DNA of 64,000 bases from Ypsolopha sequella. Taxonomy: Eukaryota > Arthropoda > Insecta > Lepidoptera > Ypsolophidae. Below the pieces are notes generated by a model. The model did no database searches, was not told the DNA's origin, and was given only the letters and a program-made list of their open reading frames with translations. The stretch covers positions 18,651,501 through 18,715,500 of the forward strand of contig OW203992.1 of the NCBI GenBank assembly GCA_934047225.1, given 5' to 3'. Every line of letters begins with the position of its first letter. The first letter of the stretch is position 1. Both the position numbers and the translations under genes were made by a program. Below are positions 1-11,110 of the stretch, piece by piece.

Positions 1-13
1 TTGTGGTCTTCTT

Positions 14-108
14 GGTCATACACATAGACTTAGGATCTTAGAATAAGTGTTCTGAGCTTAGGATATACGCCGGATATACTGGCGTATATCCTAAGTCTAT
101 GGTCATAC
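14..108. repeat. Inverted repeat with competing hairpins
   Basis: The motif CATAGACTTAGGAT (23-36) is answered by ATCCTAAGTCTATG (88-101). Inside it, TTAGGATATACGCC (58-71) pairs perfectly with GGCGTATATCCTAA (81-94) around a 9-base loop. The right arm can therefore pair with either left arm. No gene is associated. It is probably the inner part or edge of a small foldback element. Confidence 0.7.
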
Positions 109-619
109 GTAACGTCAAATATAAATTACTGCCATAAAGAAGTTGTACAACCCTACAAAAAAATAAGTATTTAAAATATCAGTGATCCTTTTCTTTCTTA
201 AAATGTTTCCATTAGAGTGAAGAGTTAAGTTGAAAAATAAAATATGAATTATATATTCACAAATTAGTTACGTACGCTAAAATCAATCTTTGTGCAGACG
301 TCTGCAGTTTAAGGGTCCGTATAAGTCCAAATGCACAACTTCAAATGACCATTTCACATTGTGTAACTTGGTCAGTCAGTATAATTCAAATAATGTAGAT
401 AATGGACTATAGGGCTGATTTATTCAAACGCAACGCAAAAGCTTCAAGTTTGCTTGATAGAAAAAAATTACAAATTTACCTCATAATTGCATGTTCTCCG
501 AATGTTAAAGGGCCTTCCTTAAATCTTGAAATTTTTATTAAAAATAAGTGATCAATGACCCCGTCTATTCGTCTTATAATATTTTAATAATTTCATCTAG
601 AAGTAGAGTTATTATGTAA
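109..619. other. No gene seen
   Basis: AT-rich sequence with frequent stops in all frames. I see no recognisable gene or repeat. Confidence 0.6.
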
Positions 620-1150
620 AAAACGACCAAGTGCGTGTCGGGCCACGCGCAGTGTAGGGTTCCGTTCCGTTAATCGCCCCGTGTTTAGAGGGGACTAAAA
701 GTTTGGCACGATCTGTCCTCGTTAACTTGTAAAGCCTACTTAGCTGTGATAGTTTTTTCTTTTAATTTCGTTATGTATACTACTGCCGTGATTTTTTTTA
801 CGTCTCCAAATACAACCGTTTCGCTGGCAGGGGGGGGGGGACACTTGACTCTAACAAAAATTAACACTTTTAAGATTAATATTTCGCAAACGGAACCCTG
901 AATCGAAAAATGGTCTTCTCACACCCCCAATATCTTTAAATTACCTATCCAACGACACCCCACACTAGGGAATAGACGAGAAAAAAAATCATCCCCACTT
1001 TAAATGCGTATACCCATGCCAAGTTACAGCTTTCTGGTACTAATAGTCTCTAAGCTAAGCCGTGGACAGACAGACAGACAGACATACAGACGGACATGGC
1101 GAAACTATAAGGGTTTCTTCTTGTTGACTACGAAACCCTAAAAACGCAGT
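620..1150. mobile_element. Lepidopteran 'GGGTTCCGT' interspersed element
   Basis: It starts near a 'GTGCGTGTCGGGCCACGCGC' block with AGGGTTCCGT. It carries an 11-G run (830-840) and a GACA-rich run (about 1070-1095), and ends in ACGAAACCCTA, an inverted version of its start. Repeats with these blocks are very common in moth and butterfly genomes. There is no coding capacity. Related fragments lie at 24145-24215 and 31280-31355. Confidence 0.65.
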
Positions 1151-1603
1151 TTTTCATGAGCACGGCTGGGAGCGCGCTATATATATAAACTAAAAGGAAA
1201 CGTTCATCGTAGAGTTCAGTGATGATTAATGCGAAATGAGGTGCTCAATCTGACTTTATATGCACCCTTTTTGTAAACAATTTTAACAGCTATAACACCG
1301 CAATAAGAAATGCCAATCATGCTGACGCCCGTATACCCTATATACAAGCGGAATACCTTGTTCTATGTTGGCAATACCTACCACTGACTCATCACGACTA
1401 CTATGATTAGAAACATGAATTTTGGCATTTAGGTTCCTTATACAATGCCGCCATTTTATCTTTTCAGCTGACTAAATTACTTAATAGAAGTTAGTAGAAA
1501 CTTATAAGGAAACACGGCACGTTAAGGTGATTGTTTTTCTTATTTTTGATTAAGTAAATGTGATTTACGGGATTACGCGACAATAGTTTAATGTCATTTA
1601 GGC

Positions 1604-1975
1604 TTTTTCAATGCAAGTGCTCGTAAAGGCCCACTTTTTTTGCATCAAAACCGAACAGAAAGTCGATTATTTTGCCCTAGGGCTTTATTATTGTTATTTT
1701 TTTAATTTATTTACGAGAAGTTGACTAACCTGCAACTTTTCCTGTGTACCATAAATTTTATACTTTTTTCCACTGTTTAACGGCTCTGGATACAGTCCTT
1801 TTGAGCCAATCTTAATTTAAAGTTTACAAGATTATATTTGTTTTGTTTCCTCACACTATGCATTGAAAAACATTGTATGATACACGGGCGTAAGAGCAAT
1901 AAATTACTCGGTTACGTTTAAAACACTCGCTACGCTCGTATTTTAAATCTTCCTCATAATTTATTCCTTTTCGCC
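1604..1975. repeat. Dispersed repeat, copy 1 (inverted copy at 30.55 kb)
   Basis: About 370 bp matches 30551-30904 in reverse orientation. Shared blocks include AATGCAAGTGCTCGTAAAGG, TAACGGCTCTGGATACAGTC and ACACGGGCGTAAGAGCAATA. No open frame is conserved. A hairpin at 2033-2087 (AATGATCCTGCACAAAAAC and its complement) lies just beyond it and may belong to the same element. Confidence 0.8.
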
Positions 1976-2333
1976 CTTCATGCATAAACTACTATTCTAG
2001 CAATTTTGTGTTATTTAATGCATTGCGTTTTAAATGATCCTGCACAAAAACAATAACCAAGCTTTGAAGTTTTTGTGCGGGATCATTATTAAAGAAATAC
2101 ATAAACTAGTACTACTTTGCTAGAAAAGCTTAACTGACATTATACTATTGTCGCGTAATGCAATAAATTATATTTATTTCATAATTTCTATTCAAAAATA
2201 AGAGAAACAATCATAACTTGTGCGTTTGGGAACGAAACTTGCCGCAAACGCCTTAAAATGCAAAACACGTCACAAATAATTTTTGTAACAAAATATAATT
2301 AATTAGCAGGATATGTTTTGTCTCTAACGGTAT
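1976..2333. other. No gene; one hairpin
   Basis: The only structure is the hairpin at 2033-2087 (19-base arms, 17-base loop). The remainder is AT-rich with no coding signal. Confidence 0.6.
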
Positions 2334-2530
2334 TTAATAATAATAATAATAATAATAATAAAATTGTTTATTGACTCATAACTTAGCCTAGTTACATAGT
2401 TATACTTTGTAGACAGGTGGTGAAACATAGAAAACAAGTTCTTAGGCTATAAAGAGTCCAGGATAGTGATCTCTGCTCTCCGTGGTAGTTGAAACTGTTC
2501 TACGGCAGAGCAGCGCCCATTACCCTCCAC
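2334..2530. repeat. (AAT)n tract with adjoining LINE-like 3' tail
   Basis: About eight AAT units (2335-2361) are followed by roughly 170 bp of non-coding sequence. This is the arrangement expected of a non-LTR retrotransposon 3' end, on the minus strand, terminating in a simple repeat. The assignment is by structure only. Confidence 0.4.
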
Positions 2531-2828
2531 TGTTCATAAATTACCAATTATAAACTACGTTTTCAATTCTGAGGTAAGATGTACAAATATTGAATCATAT
2601 AAACTTATATCTAATTAATATAAGTATTTTAATAATTTATGGTAATATTTTGTAGCATGCAACATTCATATATTTTATTCTTAAATTTAAATTTAAAAGA
2701 GCTTTCAGTTAAGGTAGCTAGCTTCATTTAATTACATTATATATCATAACATTATCCACTCATATAATCCAGTTAGAAACATGAAAATAAATAAAAAATA
2801 CGTAAGAATTATGCATAATTTATCCAAT

Positions 2829-2874
<46 letters not shown>

Positions 2875-4610
2875 TGATTTGCTTTATTATTTAATTGTAT
2901 AAATTAATACATTATTCAATTTAATTTTTAAGAAACAATTTTGATTAGGTCCTCTGTATTTTTATAGTCTAACTCACTAAGATAATCAACAATTAATTTC
3001 TTACATTTAAAAATTGTCTTATCATTTAACTTAATTTCTTTACTTATTTTATTGTACAAATAAGGTCCGCGGAAATGTAAAAAACTCTGTGAAAATGTGG
3101 TTCTGCATAATGGCACCCCGTAAGTGATGTCTTTTCTTCTTCTTGTAACATTACACCGACCTAAGATTTTATGCTGACTTAAGATTATATTTTTGATATA
3201 AAGTTGTCGAATAGTGAGTACTGAGAATTCTTTATATAAAGCTGTTGTTGAATGTCGGAATTTCTTAAATAAGGTTACTTTTATAATTGCTCTTTGTGAT
3301 CTCTCCAGGTTTATAAGTTTAGTCATATCTGCCCCGCCCCATGCTGTAATAGCATATGTTGATATTGACTGGCAAAGAGAGAAGTAAATTGTTTTTATTA
3401 GGGCAGAGTCACCTAAGTGCCTAAGTTTTTTAAAAATACAAATTAATTTTCTAATTTTAGATGTCAAAGACCGTATGTGTTCATTCCAATTTAAATGTTT
3501 ATCTATTAGTACACCAAGATATTTTACCTTTGTAGCAGCTGTCAAAGTAGGACAGTTACAGTCTAATAAATCAGTGCAAGAATGTGCTCTAATGTTGAAG
3601 TCCGAACTAGGTTGACCGTTACTTCTCATACTAAAGGTGATATAATTCGTTTTTGTTATATTAAGGGTAAGGATATTATTGTTTAACCATTTTGTCACCT
3701 CAGCAAAACCTCTCTCAGCTGTTTGTCTAACCTTATGCCAAGAATTATCACTAAAAAGTAAAACAGTGTCATCTGCGAACGTGACTATTTTACCGTTTGC
3801 AATTTTCTTTAAACAGAGATCGTTAATATAAACAAGGAACAGTGTAGGTCCAAGCACGGAACCTTGCGGAACTCCAAACGATACTGGTTCTTTAGTGCTT
3901 TGGAAATCACCAATCTTTACAGTTTGCCGTCGATTACTCAAATAATTGGCAATCAGCTGTAGTGGTGGTCCTCGTATACCAAGGACATCTAGTTTCCGAA
4001 TCAATATGGGGATAGAGACAGTATCAAAGGCTTTAGCTAGATCCAGAAATACTGCAGCACACTTCTGCTTTGCATCTATTTTTTTAACTGTATGATTGAT
4101 TAAATCGTCGATTGCGTCAGTAGTACACTTATTTTCTCTGAAACCGAATTGATTAGGAGCGAGTATGTTATTGTGTTCTAAATAACTAACGAGTCTGGAA
4201 TTAACAAGTTTTTCAAGAACCTTCGATAAAACTGGTAAAAGAGATATCGGACGATAGTTGTTTATACTGTCTCTATCCCCACCCTTATGAATTGGCACAA
4301 CTATAGATTCCTTTAATACATCTGGGAAAACAGCCAGTGATAAACACAGGTTACATATTAGCGTTATGGGTTTAACAATATCCTGCACAGCTAATTTTAG
4401 AAAAGTGGATGGAATTTCATCCCATCCTGTTGACGAGGTGTTTTTGAGAGACATTATTGTTTTTTTTACTTCAAATTCATCAGTTGGCAGGAGGACCATA
4501 GATATATTTCTCAGTACTATTAAACTTGTATACGGGTTTAGTTCCAGTTTTTTCCACCTGAACAATAAAATGGTGTCACTTTATGATGTAGGCAACCGCT
4601 AAGGAGGGAT
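2829..4610 (-). mobile_element. 5'-truncated non-LTR retrotransposon ending in a (TA)n tail
   Basis: On the minus strand the reverse transcriptase frame is followed by about 50 bp of 3' UTR and then a pure (TA)n run (2829-2874), which appears to be the element's 3' tail. The endonuclease domain expected upstream of the reverse transcriptase is missing, so the copy is 5'-truncated near 4565-4610, as usual for target-primed reverse transcription. The long intact frame suggests a fairly young insertion. No target-site duplication could be fixed because both flanks are AT-rich. Confidence 0.8.
2928..4565 (-). CDS. Reverse transcriptase of a LINE (jockey superfamily or L2/CR1-like)
   Basis: A 545-residue frame without stops. 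Reverse transcriptase blocks are visible in order: a 'GWDEIP' region (about residue 48), 'YRPISLLPVLSKVLEK' (about 105-120), 'GFRENKCTTDAI' (about 140), 'VFLDLAKAFDTV' (about 170-181), 'GVPQGSVLGPTLFLVYIND' (about 232-250) and the catalytic 'FADD' (about 265). A palm/thumb segment with 'VKYLGVLIDKHLNW' follows. The C-terminal region is basic, with no RNase H. The apurinic endonuclease normally upstream is absent, so this is the 3' part of ORF2 and the listed ATG is only the first Met of the truncated frame. Reverse transcriptase identity is certain; the clade is not. It would copy LINE RNA at chromosomal nicks if expressed, but a truncated copy is probably inactive. Confidence 0.95.
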   Translation of the reverse strand: MFRWKKLELNPYTSLIVLRNISMVLLPTDEFEVKKTIMSLKNTSSTGWDEIPSTFLKLAVQDIVKPITLICNLCLSLAVFPDVLKESIVVPIHKGGDRDSINNYRPISLLPVLSKVLEKLVNSRLVSYLEHNNILAPNQFGFRENKCTTDAIDDLINHTVKKIDAKQKCAAVFLDLAKAFDTVSIPILIRKLDVLGIRGPPLQLIANYLSNRRQTVKIGDFQSTKEPVSFGVPQGSVLGPTLFLVYINDLCLKKIANGKIVTFADDTVLLFSDNSWHKVRQTAERGFAEVTKWLNNNILTLNITKTNYITFSMRSNGQPSSDFNIRAHSCTDLLDCNCPTLTAATKVKYLGVLIDKHLNWNEHIRSLTSKIRKLICIFKKLRHLGDSALIKTIYFSLCQSISTYAITAWGGADMTKLINLERSQRAIIKVTLFKKFRHSTTALYKEFSVLTIRQLYIKNIILSQHKILGRCNVTRRRKDITYGVPLCRTTFSQSFLHFRGPYLYNKISKEIKLNDKTIFKCKKLIVDYLSELDYKNTEDLIKIVS

Positions 4611-5112
4611 TTTTTGGATTGCATTCAAATTTATAAAAGTGTAGTACTTGTTCAAGTTTGTTTCTCTTTCAACGTGATATAATAAATAATATAATATACC
4701 TAATTATGAGCTTTTATTATTTATTATTATAACTGATATAATAAATTATAATAATAAATAATATATTTATAATATAAAACATGTAATACAATCAAAAATA
4801 TTAATAATCAGAAATTCCTACTTTAGCATTTTATGGAATCTTCTTTATGCCATTCTTGGTGCTTTGGTTTATTCTAGCTATCCTGTATTAATGTTAGTCC
4901 TTCAAAAATTACATATCCTAACTATATTATACAAAACTAAAAACCAAAGGCCGATATACACAAAACTTCCACTAAGAAAAATACTATGGAAAAAAAACAA
5001 TCACAAAGTCATCCATCATGGAACAAAAAGTTTTGTTTTTGTTTTGTAACACGTTGTATACACCTCGTATTAAATTATTGTGGAATATTTCTTACACGTA
5101 ATAATAAATTAC
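4611..5112. other. AT-rich stretch, no gene
   Basis: Dominated by TAATAATA-type low complexity (4680-4780) with local palindromes. Short frames such as the one at 4864-5049 have no supporting features. Confidence 0.6.
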
Positions 5113-5272
5113 CTTATTTGAGACTCTAGAGGTATATCAGGGGTAGAAACTATTCCCTCATACGAACCGCAAACTAAGTTACAGATGTCTATCTGTCGAA
5201 ACTTGGTGCCCCTGAGGCAAAGAGTTTCGTGCGTAAATACCATCAGAATGTCTGACATTCGCAATACGTGAC
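5113..5272 (-). CDS. Candidate internal exon, unknown protein
   Basis: On the minus strand a good acceptor (CATTTCTGTAG) precedes 5272 and a good donor (AAATAAG|GTAATT) follows 5113. Between them one frame is open for about 53 residues with varied, protein-like composition ('HETLCLRGTKFRQIDICN' in the middle). I do not recognise the family. No partner exon could be joined. The downstream 5 kb shows none, and upstream the nearest minus-strand candidate is the frame at 17437-17595. It could be a chance frame, but paired splice sites of this quality are uncommon in the surrounding AT-rich DNA. Confidence 0.35.
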
Positions 5273-5486
5273 CTACAGAAATGACAGGTAAATTCATCTA
5301 TAGTTCTTTCTTCTCATCAGAACGCGTGAGCTTTAGTGTCGTCTTAATCAATACGTGTAAATGCGATGGAACTGCTTATTTACACTAGCAGCAGTTAGAC
5401 ACCAAATATTTTTACCTTTATACGAGTTGTGACGTGTAGAAAAAAAAACTTTTCTGTTTCATCGATAACCTACTAACGTCTAAATA

Positions 5487-5777
5487 ACGAAATACCACAA
5501 CCATTTGTAAATCATAGATATTCTTAATGTAGTGTTTATTTATTCCGATTGCATTACAGAATATCTAGGTTCCCAAATATATATTAAATAAGAACACTGA
5601 TTTAAACATGAGAAAAATATGCTTCCTATGGAAATTTTAAATTGCTTGTATGTCGTCTTTTAATCAGTGTCATTTTAAAATATATATTTGGGAACTTAGA
5701 TATTCTGTTATCCTATCGGAATAAACACACATTATCGTAAGAATATCTATGATTTACAAATGGTTTAGGTATTTCGT
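5487..5777. mobile_element. Foldback MITE with arms of about 105 bp
   Basis: ACGAAATACC at the left end is answered by GGTATTTCGT at the right. The arms keep matching for about 105 bp (5487-5590 with 5672-5777), including AAATCATAGATATTCTTA and TTCCCAAATATATATT. The spacer is about 80 bp and there is no coding capacity. The superfamily is not clear because no target duplication stands out. Confidence 0.8.
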
Positions 5778-7902
5778 TTGTATAGGCATGCTCCGCCTGC
5801 CTCTTAATTATGTAATAAAAAGCTGTGATTGGCTCATTTGTGTTTTAAGTATTGCTTAGCGAGATCTCAAACCAGACACTGGGGGAAAACTAAACCAAAC
5901 TTGTTAGGTAATTATTTTGAGAGATCACCAACCGCTACAAAAGTCAAGAGTAATTGTTTCATTCCAAAGGGTCGCTGAAATGTCATTAGAAATAAAACTT
6001 TCGTCATTAAAAGCGACCGCAATCGTACTGTAATCTACAATAAGCGTCACGAACACGTATAGAAAATACAGCTGATCCGTTTCCTACGTGTCCTAGGGCT
6101 AAGGAAGGGTAGAGTCATATAATACAAATAGATAAGTGCCTCCGCCTAAAAAGTCGTGATTCGGGTCAGAAATGGCAAATTCAGTAAAGGTACGAGTAAG
6201 GCTTGTTAACCTCACGAGCAAAGTAACCAAAGGTGCAGACCCGACGAAATGTAACGATATCTTCTGCCGGACCCAAAACCTATTACTTTAATATATGACG
6301 GAGCTGCTCCAATATTTTAAGAGGCTATGCGAATTTTATTTTTGTCACTGTCACACAGAGGGGCAGATTCAGAGCGAAAGCGAAAAATGTTAGTTTTATA
6401 ATTTATATAAAAAACTAAAATAGCTAGCAAAATTCCAACTATCAAATCTCTAGATATTGTTGAAACACACCTAATAAAATATGTTTGAGTTCTGTATATG
6501 GTTCCTATTCGTCAAACGAGGAGAAAAAGTGTGTTTGAAGACCTCATTTCAACAATTATTTCTATCGAGGAAAACATGATTTTTTCAAAACCCTAGATTA
6601 TATAGTCAGAATGCATATACCAGAATGAAATACACGGAAAAGAAACACCTGTATATTTTTCGAATGCCTAGTCTACACGGGTATAGGAGGAAGTCGAGTG
6701 CGTGGGTTAAAAAGTACAATTACATTACTAACTAAATGTAAACGATTGCAAGATAGTAGATACTAAAAATTTTTAGCTGGGTATGTATAGTTAAAAACAA
6801 AAAGCGATAAAACAAGACTAATTAAAGTAGGAATGCAAGGCTTGTTACTCTACAAATTCAAATAATTTATTTTGTAAGGTAGGTATACATAATACACATT
6901 TTACAAGTCAAATTTAATCTTATAAAAATATATTTAATAAAATAATAAACGATATGTAATGTAAATTAATGTAATATGTGTAATGTTATGTAATGTATAG
7001 CTAAAATCTATAATTATATACTACATACTAATAGGTGACATATATAAATACAAGCCTAACTCCGCCCATTCGATTAGTCTTGCTAAGAAGAAGGGCAAGA
7101 AACTTAGCAAGATCCAGTCTTTTTTTTTACACTTTTCCTTTTCTTTTTTTTATCATTTCTGTTACATACTATACAAAGTAGTTATATCTACTTTAGTTAA
7201 GGGATAAGAAAATACAAGACAGCAGGAATATACAGTAATGAAAAAAATATATATGTATATCTTTGTCTTCCTGTCTCATCTAGTCTATTTCCTTTTAAAG
7301 TCCGTAATTAATTAATGTTAATTCTTAAGACGAATCTAATACTACTAATTAGCCTTAATTTAAACCTGTCTTTAGAGTTACAAACACGTCTCAGTATTTT
7401 GTACGCAAGTAGCTACTTTCGGTGCTTTATAGCTACGCACGTAGCAAGCGCGAATTTTCGTAGCCTTTTTGATATGCCACCGTAGTACGAGTAGGCACTT
7501 TTGAACAAGGATTCTGAGTTTAAAAGTTATGAAACTTGGTTAAGTTTTTAGTTAACTAATATTTTGCATGTATAATGATTATAATATAATGATTACAAGC
7601 ATACTCTAGCTAAGTTGCGGAACAAAAAAACACTCTCGTCGTCAGGGCGCGTCTCTCATCGATTTATTTTGTTTTGCAACAATAAGTACTTGGAAGACAC
7701 AAACTTTCGCAATTTTCTACGAAAAAACAAAAAGTTTTGGAACAAGTGAAGTTCTTGCGTAGTATCACATTCCATGTGTATAATCTAGCTATTGGGTATT
7801 CAACCTATTTCCATTAGGAAGTCGAAGTAGAAGTAATTAATAAACAATTATTTAAACACGATATCGCCATACAAAAAAGTGAACTATAATAAAACATATA
7901 CT
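5778..7902. other. No gene seen
   Basis: AT-rich spacer with no frame of interest. Around 6900-7130 there is a TA/TGTAATG-rich region followed by 'GGGCAAGAAACTTAGCAAGA'. A cluster of TAGC/GTAGC motifs lies at 7405-7470 and a similar one at 20690-20760. Confidence 0.6.
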
Positions 7903-8048
7903 GTGTTACTACAAAAGGGTGTTTAAACGATGTTTAACTTTAGATAGTGGTTAAATCTGTTGCTGTCACTTTTTTATAATATGAAAGAAAAGGGGACAAC
8001 AATAGATTTAAACACTGTCTAAAGTTAAACACCGTTTTGTAGTAACAC
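7903..8048. mobile_element. Short inverted-repeat MITE
   Basis: The ends GTGTTACTACAAAA and TTTTGTAGTAACAC are exact inverses, and the arms match for roughly 60 bp each (for example 'TTTAACTTTAGA' and 'TCTAAAGTTAAA'). Total length is 146 bp. Non-coding. Confidence 0.8.
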
Positions 8049-8262
8049 CGATATATTTTTGCTTTTGGACTGAATATATTAATAATTTATTACAGCCTTT
8101 ATTTTTTTATTAACACTTCTATCTTTTTGTTATTAGTATATTAAATAAGAAGATCTTAAGATAAGCTATTATTAGATTGAGTATTATATTTTAAAATAAA
8201 TATAAGAATTTTTAATGTTTCTTTGTGTATGTTTCATCTATTTCTTTTTATTTCTTTTTTTA

Positions 8263-8390
8263 ATAAATTTGGCCAACGCAGAATTACGGTGTTACAATGT
8301 AATATTATAACATCGGTCAAATAATAAAGGTACTTATAAACCCCGCTTCTGATGTTGTAATTACCTTATTGCAGTATGGGAATAGAATAA
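8263..8390 (+). repeat. Partial copy of the 9.5-kb/27.4-kb repeat family
   Basis: It shares CAGAATTACGGTGTTA, AATGTAATATTATAACATC and GATGTTGTA(A/G)TTACCTTAT with the right part of the copy at 27420-28118. Only the right end of the element is present here. Confidence 0.75.
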
Positions 8391-8456
8391 TTTGAAATGC
8401 AAACCCTCTTTATGAAACCCCTCCCCCCTCCTCCTCCAGTTTGTAAGCGCTATTTG

Positions 8457-8815
8457 ATTTGAGGCGCTGAGCGCAAAAGTGATGTAATCCACATATATCC
8501 GTTTGTGGTTCTTGATATGAAAATTTTATAAAAGAATCTCAAAAAGATAAAACTGAGTTAGACCACTTTAGCACTCAGAACCTTGAGGCACCGAGCGCAA
8601 TAGTGATGTAACCCAAATTTTGCTCTTTTTTTTGTTACACTACTTTTGCAGTCAGCGCCTCATTTGTGATTTGGTTTTCTTGAAATAAAATATATACTGA
8701 CGCTTAAGAATAAATATAATATCAAATTGAGCATCCCATTTTGCATCAATCCGAACTGAACTTTATGACGTTTCTTTTTTGTTTAAAATAGCGCGCTTTT
8801 GCGTTTTCATTATTT
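8457..8815. repeat. Clustered short repeats, including a 'TATGACGTTTC' element
   Basis: The motif TTGAGGCGCTGAGCGCAAAAGTG (8458-8480) recurs with changes near 8582 and in inverse orientation near 8640-8667. At 8727-8815 there is a copy of a repeat also seen at 12355-12470 and 26908-27060; its shared blocks are CATCAA..GAACTGA, TATGACGTTTC and AAAATAGCGCGCT. Confidence 0.6.
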
Positions 8816-9532
8816 ATATTCATTTATTCAGTAAATTACATCGTCAAGTTTACAAAACAATAAATATATCAAGGTATTTACGATAATATCGAGGTCATTA
8901 AACTGAAAGTATGGACCCTAATTAATAAATATATTTTTAGTACCCTTTCACATCCTGGACCTAGTTACTTACAATCGGTGGAGTAACTGTATCTTTTTCA
9001 GTACATTGTAGAGGTAATAAATAATAAATATGAATTTGCCCAAAAAAGTCGGAATTTCAGAATTTCGGAAAATCCGTAAATACGACCTTTCAGCTTGATG
9101 CCCTCGATATTAATAACAAAATTATTACTTACGGGATTTTAACAAATTGACATGCTTATCACAAGTATAGTCTACTATTTATTAAACCAATTTACGCAAT
9201 ATGAAATTGTCATTTAAAATTGTATTGACATTACACGGACCCTTAAAACCTTTTAATGAAATGGGTGGGCATTAATTTGGTACCCTGAGAAAAAAGATTT
9301 ATAAAATCGTAAAAATAATGTTTAAATTTAAAAATGAAGTTTTAACTAATGTTTAAATGCAAAAGGTTGACATTTATTATCTAAAGAGAATAAGTAATAA
9401 CTATGTTAATTTTGTTGAAGCTTAAGAAGAAAGCTTTGAACTTTCCTGTAAAGTCAGGAAAGTCGGGCATGGAATATACTTTATGAAGGACCTAAAATAT
9501 AATCGTAGGTACTTTCCCAATTTTGGACAACT
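8816..9532. other. No gene seen
   Basis: AT-rich spacer. The short minus frame starting near 9622 lies partly in a repeat and has no other support. Confidence 0.6.
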
Positions 9533-9910
9533 TTTGTGCAACCGTGACATAAAGTGAGACATTGTGGGACACGTGTGCTTGCTTACAAAACGAACGAAGT
9601 GAGTTTCGTAATAGACTTGCACCAGTGTCTCAATGTCTAATTATGTCCGATTGCACACAATGCTTTATCTATGATCATCAAAAACGATATCACGTAAAAT
9701 GAGACAAGAACACTCGTCATGATACCCTGACCTTATAGGATATTATTATGTAGATGCCTGAGACCAATCAGAAGCGAGAGAGTAAAGAGGGCGTGGCTTA
9801 AGGAATTAAGACAGGCCCATATCGCTTTTGATTGATTCTCTAACGATGTTATAATAAATTTAGCCAATATAGCGCAGAATTGCGGTGTTATAATGTAATA
9901 TTATGGTTAT
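9533..9910 (+). repeat. Dispersed repeat, copy A (copy B at 27.4-28.1 kb)
   Basis: About 380 bp align with 27420-28118 in the same orientation. Shared blocks include AACGAACGAAGTGAGTT, TGTCTAATTATGTCC, GAACACTCGTCATGATACC, GAGACCAATCAGAA and GGTGTTATAATGTAATATTA. Copy A lacks the insertion that interrupts copy B. No coding capacity is conserved, and the class of element is unknown. Confidence 0.85.
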
Positions 9911-10535
9911 ATCTATGGTTACGGGATAAATTATGCCGCAGGAATTTGTTCTTTATTCGCAAAAAGTATTTACTGTGGTATGGTAACAAACATACATATA
10001 CTGACGCCTATCTGCCAGAGGGGTAGGGAGTGAGAGACTAAATATTTCCATCTGTTCCATCCTGAAACACCTCTTTCACTTCAATAATCTAGTCATACAA
10101 GCTCTTCTATTCTGGATACTTTTGACTTTGCCTTTCAGAAAACAAGAACTGAGGATATAAATAATTCTTCCGCGTATTCATATTCTACAGACCGATTCAT
10201 GTTTTCGCTTATCTATATAACAAAACTTCCCAATAAGACAGAAGCTTATGTGTAAGTTGTCTACCTACGTAGCAACTCAAGTGACTCTTGCCACGTTGTA
10301 ATTAGGTCGAGAGTTCCCGTTGTTGTCGCCCGCTGACAACAATAAGCAACATACAACAAGGACGCCTGTCACCTACACAGAGACTACACTTCAACCCTAC
10401 ACAATAGCAGTTCTCATGACGCTGTTATAAGAGTTAAAGTCGTACAAAAGTTTTGAAGTCTATGAAGTCTTATCAAATTGCAGAAGAGATAACGATCGCA
10501 TTATTTTGTTTTAGCATACGACGCTATTTATTAGA
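9911..10535. other. No gene; fragment of a lepidopteran repeat
   Basis: At about 10005-10085 there is a 'CTGCCAGAGGGGTAGGGAGTG' block resembling a common lepidopteran interspersed-repeat tail. Otherwise nothing is seen. Confidence 0.5.
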
Positions 10536-11110
10536 ATAGGCTATTTGACTAATTTCGGACGTAATTCTAAATGATTATTTATAACATAATAAGCACACTT
10601 CTTTGATATTTCCGAGAAATTTTACTGTTTTATTAATAAAATAAATATTTAAGTTTACGTTTTAAAAATCGCTCCGAAAACGATGTTTCTGTAATGGCGC
10701 TGGTCACGTGACACGCGTGACGTCACACGCTAGTAAACAAGTTCACATAACCTCAACAAAACAGTGCACCTAAGTGAATTCTAATTACAAAATGTATCCA
10801 AAATTGACCGAAAAGTACTTCACAGATCGAATTTAACACTCAGAAAACATAAAATGCAAACAACAATCAGTCTAGGAATCCATGTTTACTTGCATGTGAC
10901 GTCACCATGAGTTGCCACCAATCACAGAGCGTTCGCGGCACATTGCCGTCACAGATAAGATATTTTAAAATATTATATTTTATTTCGCGTAATTTGCAAA
11001 AAATATGCGTAATTTAGTTTAAATAACGTGAAATATGTCTTTTTTAGGCTATTATCTGATAGGATGACCACAATTTGTAATGTATTTTCAATGTTGTCAA
11101 ATAGCCTATT
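10536..11110. mobile_element. MITE with AATAGGCTATTTGAC terminal repeats
   Basis: The left end AATAGGCTATTTGAC is the exact inverse of the right end GTCAAATAGCCTATT, 575 bp apart. The interior is AT-rich with two CpG-containing blocks (GACACGCGTGACGTCACACG near 10700; GTGACGTCACC near 10898) and no gene. This is a non-autonomous DNA transposon by structure. Confidence 0.75.

Noticed and set aside
2335..2361. CRISPR-like or satellite array from AAT repeats
   Set aside because: It is a plain trinucleotide microsatellite at a LINE-like tail; no spaced direct repeats exist in the window.
4366..4602. Plus-strand frame opposite the reverse transcriptase
   Set aside because: Antisense shadow of the LINE frame with no motif.
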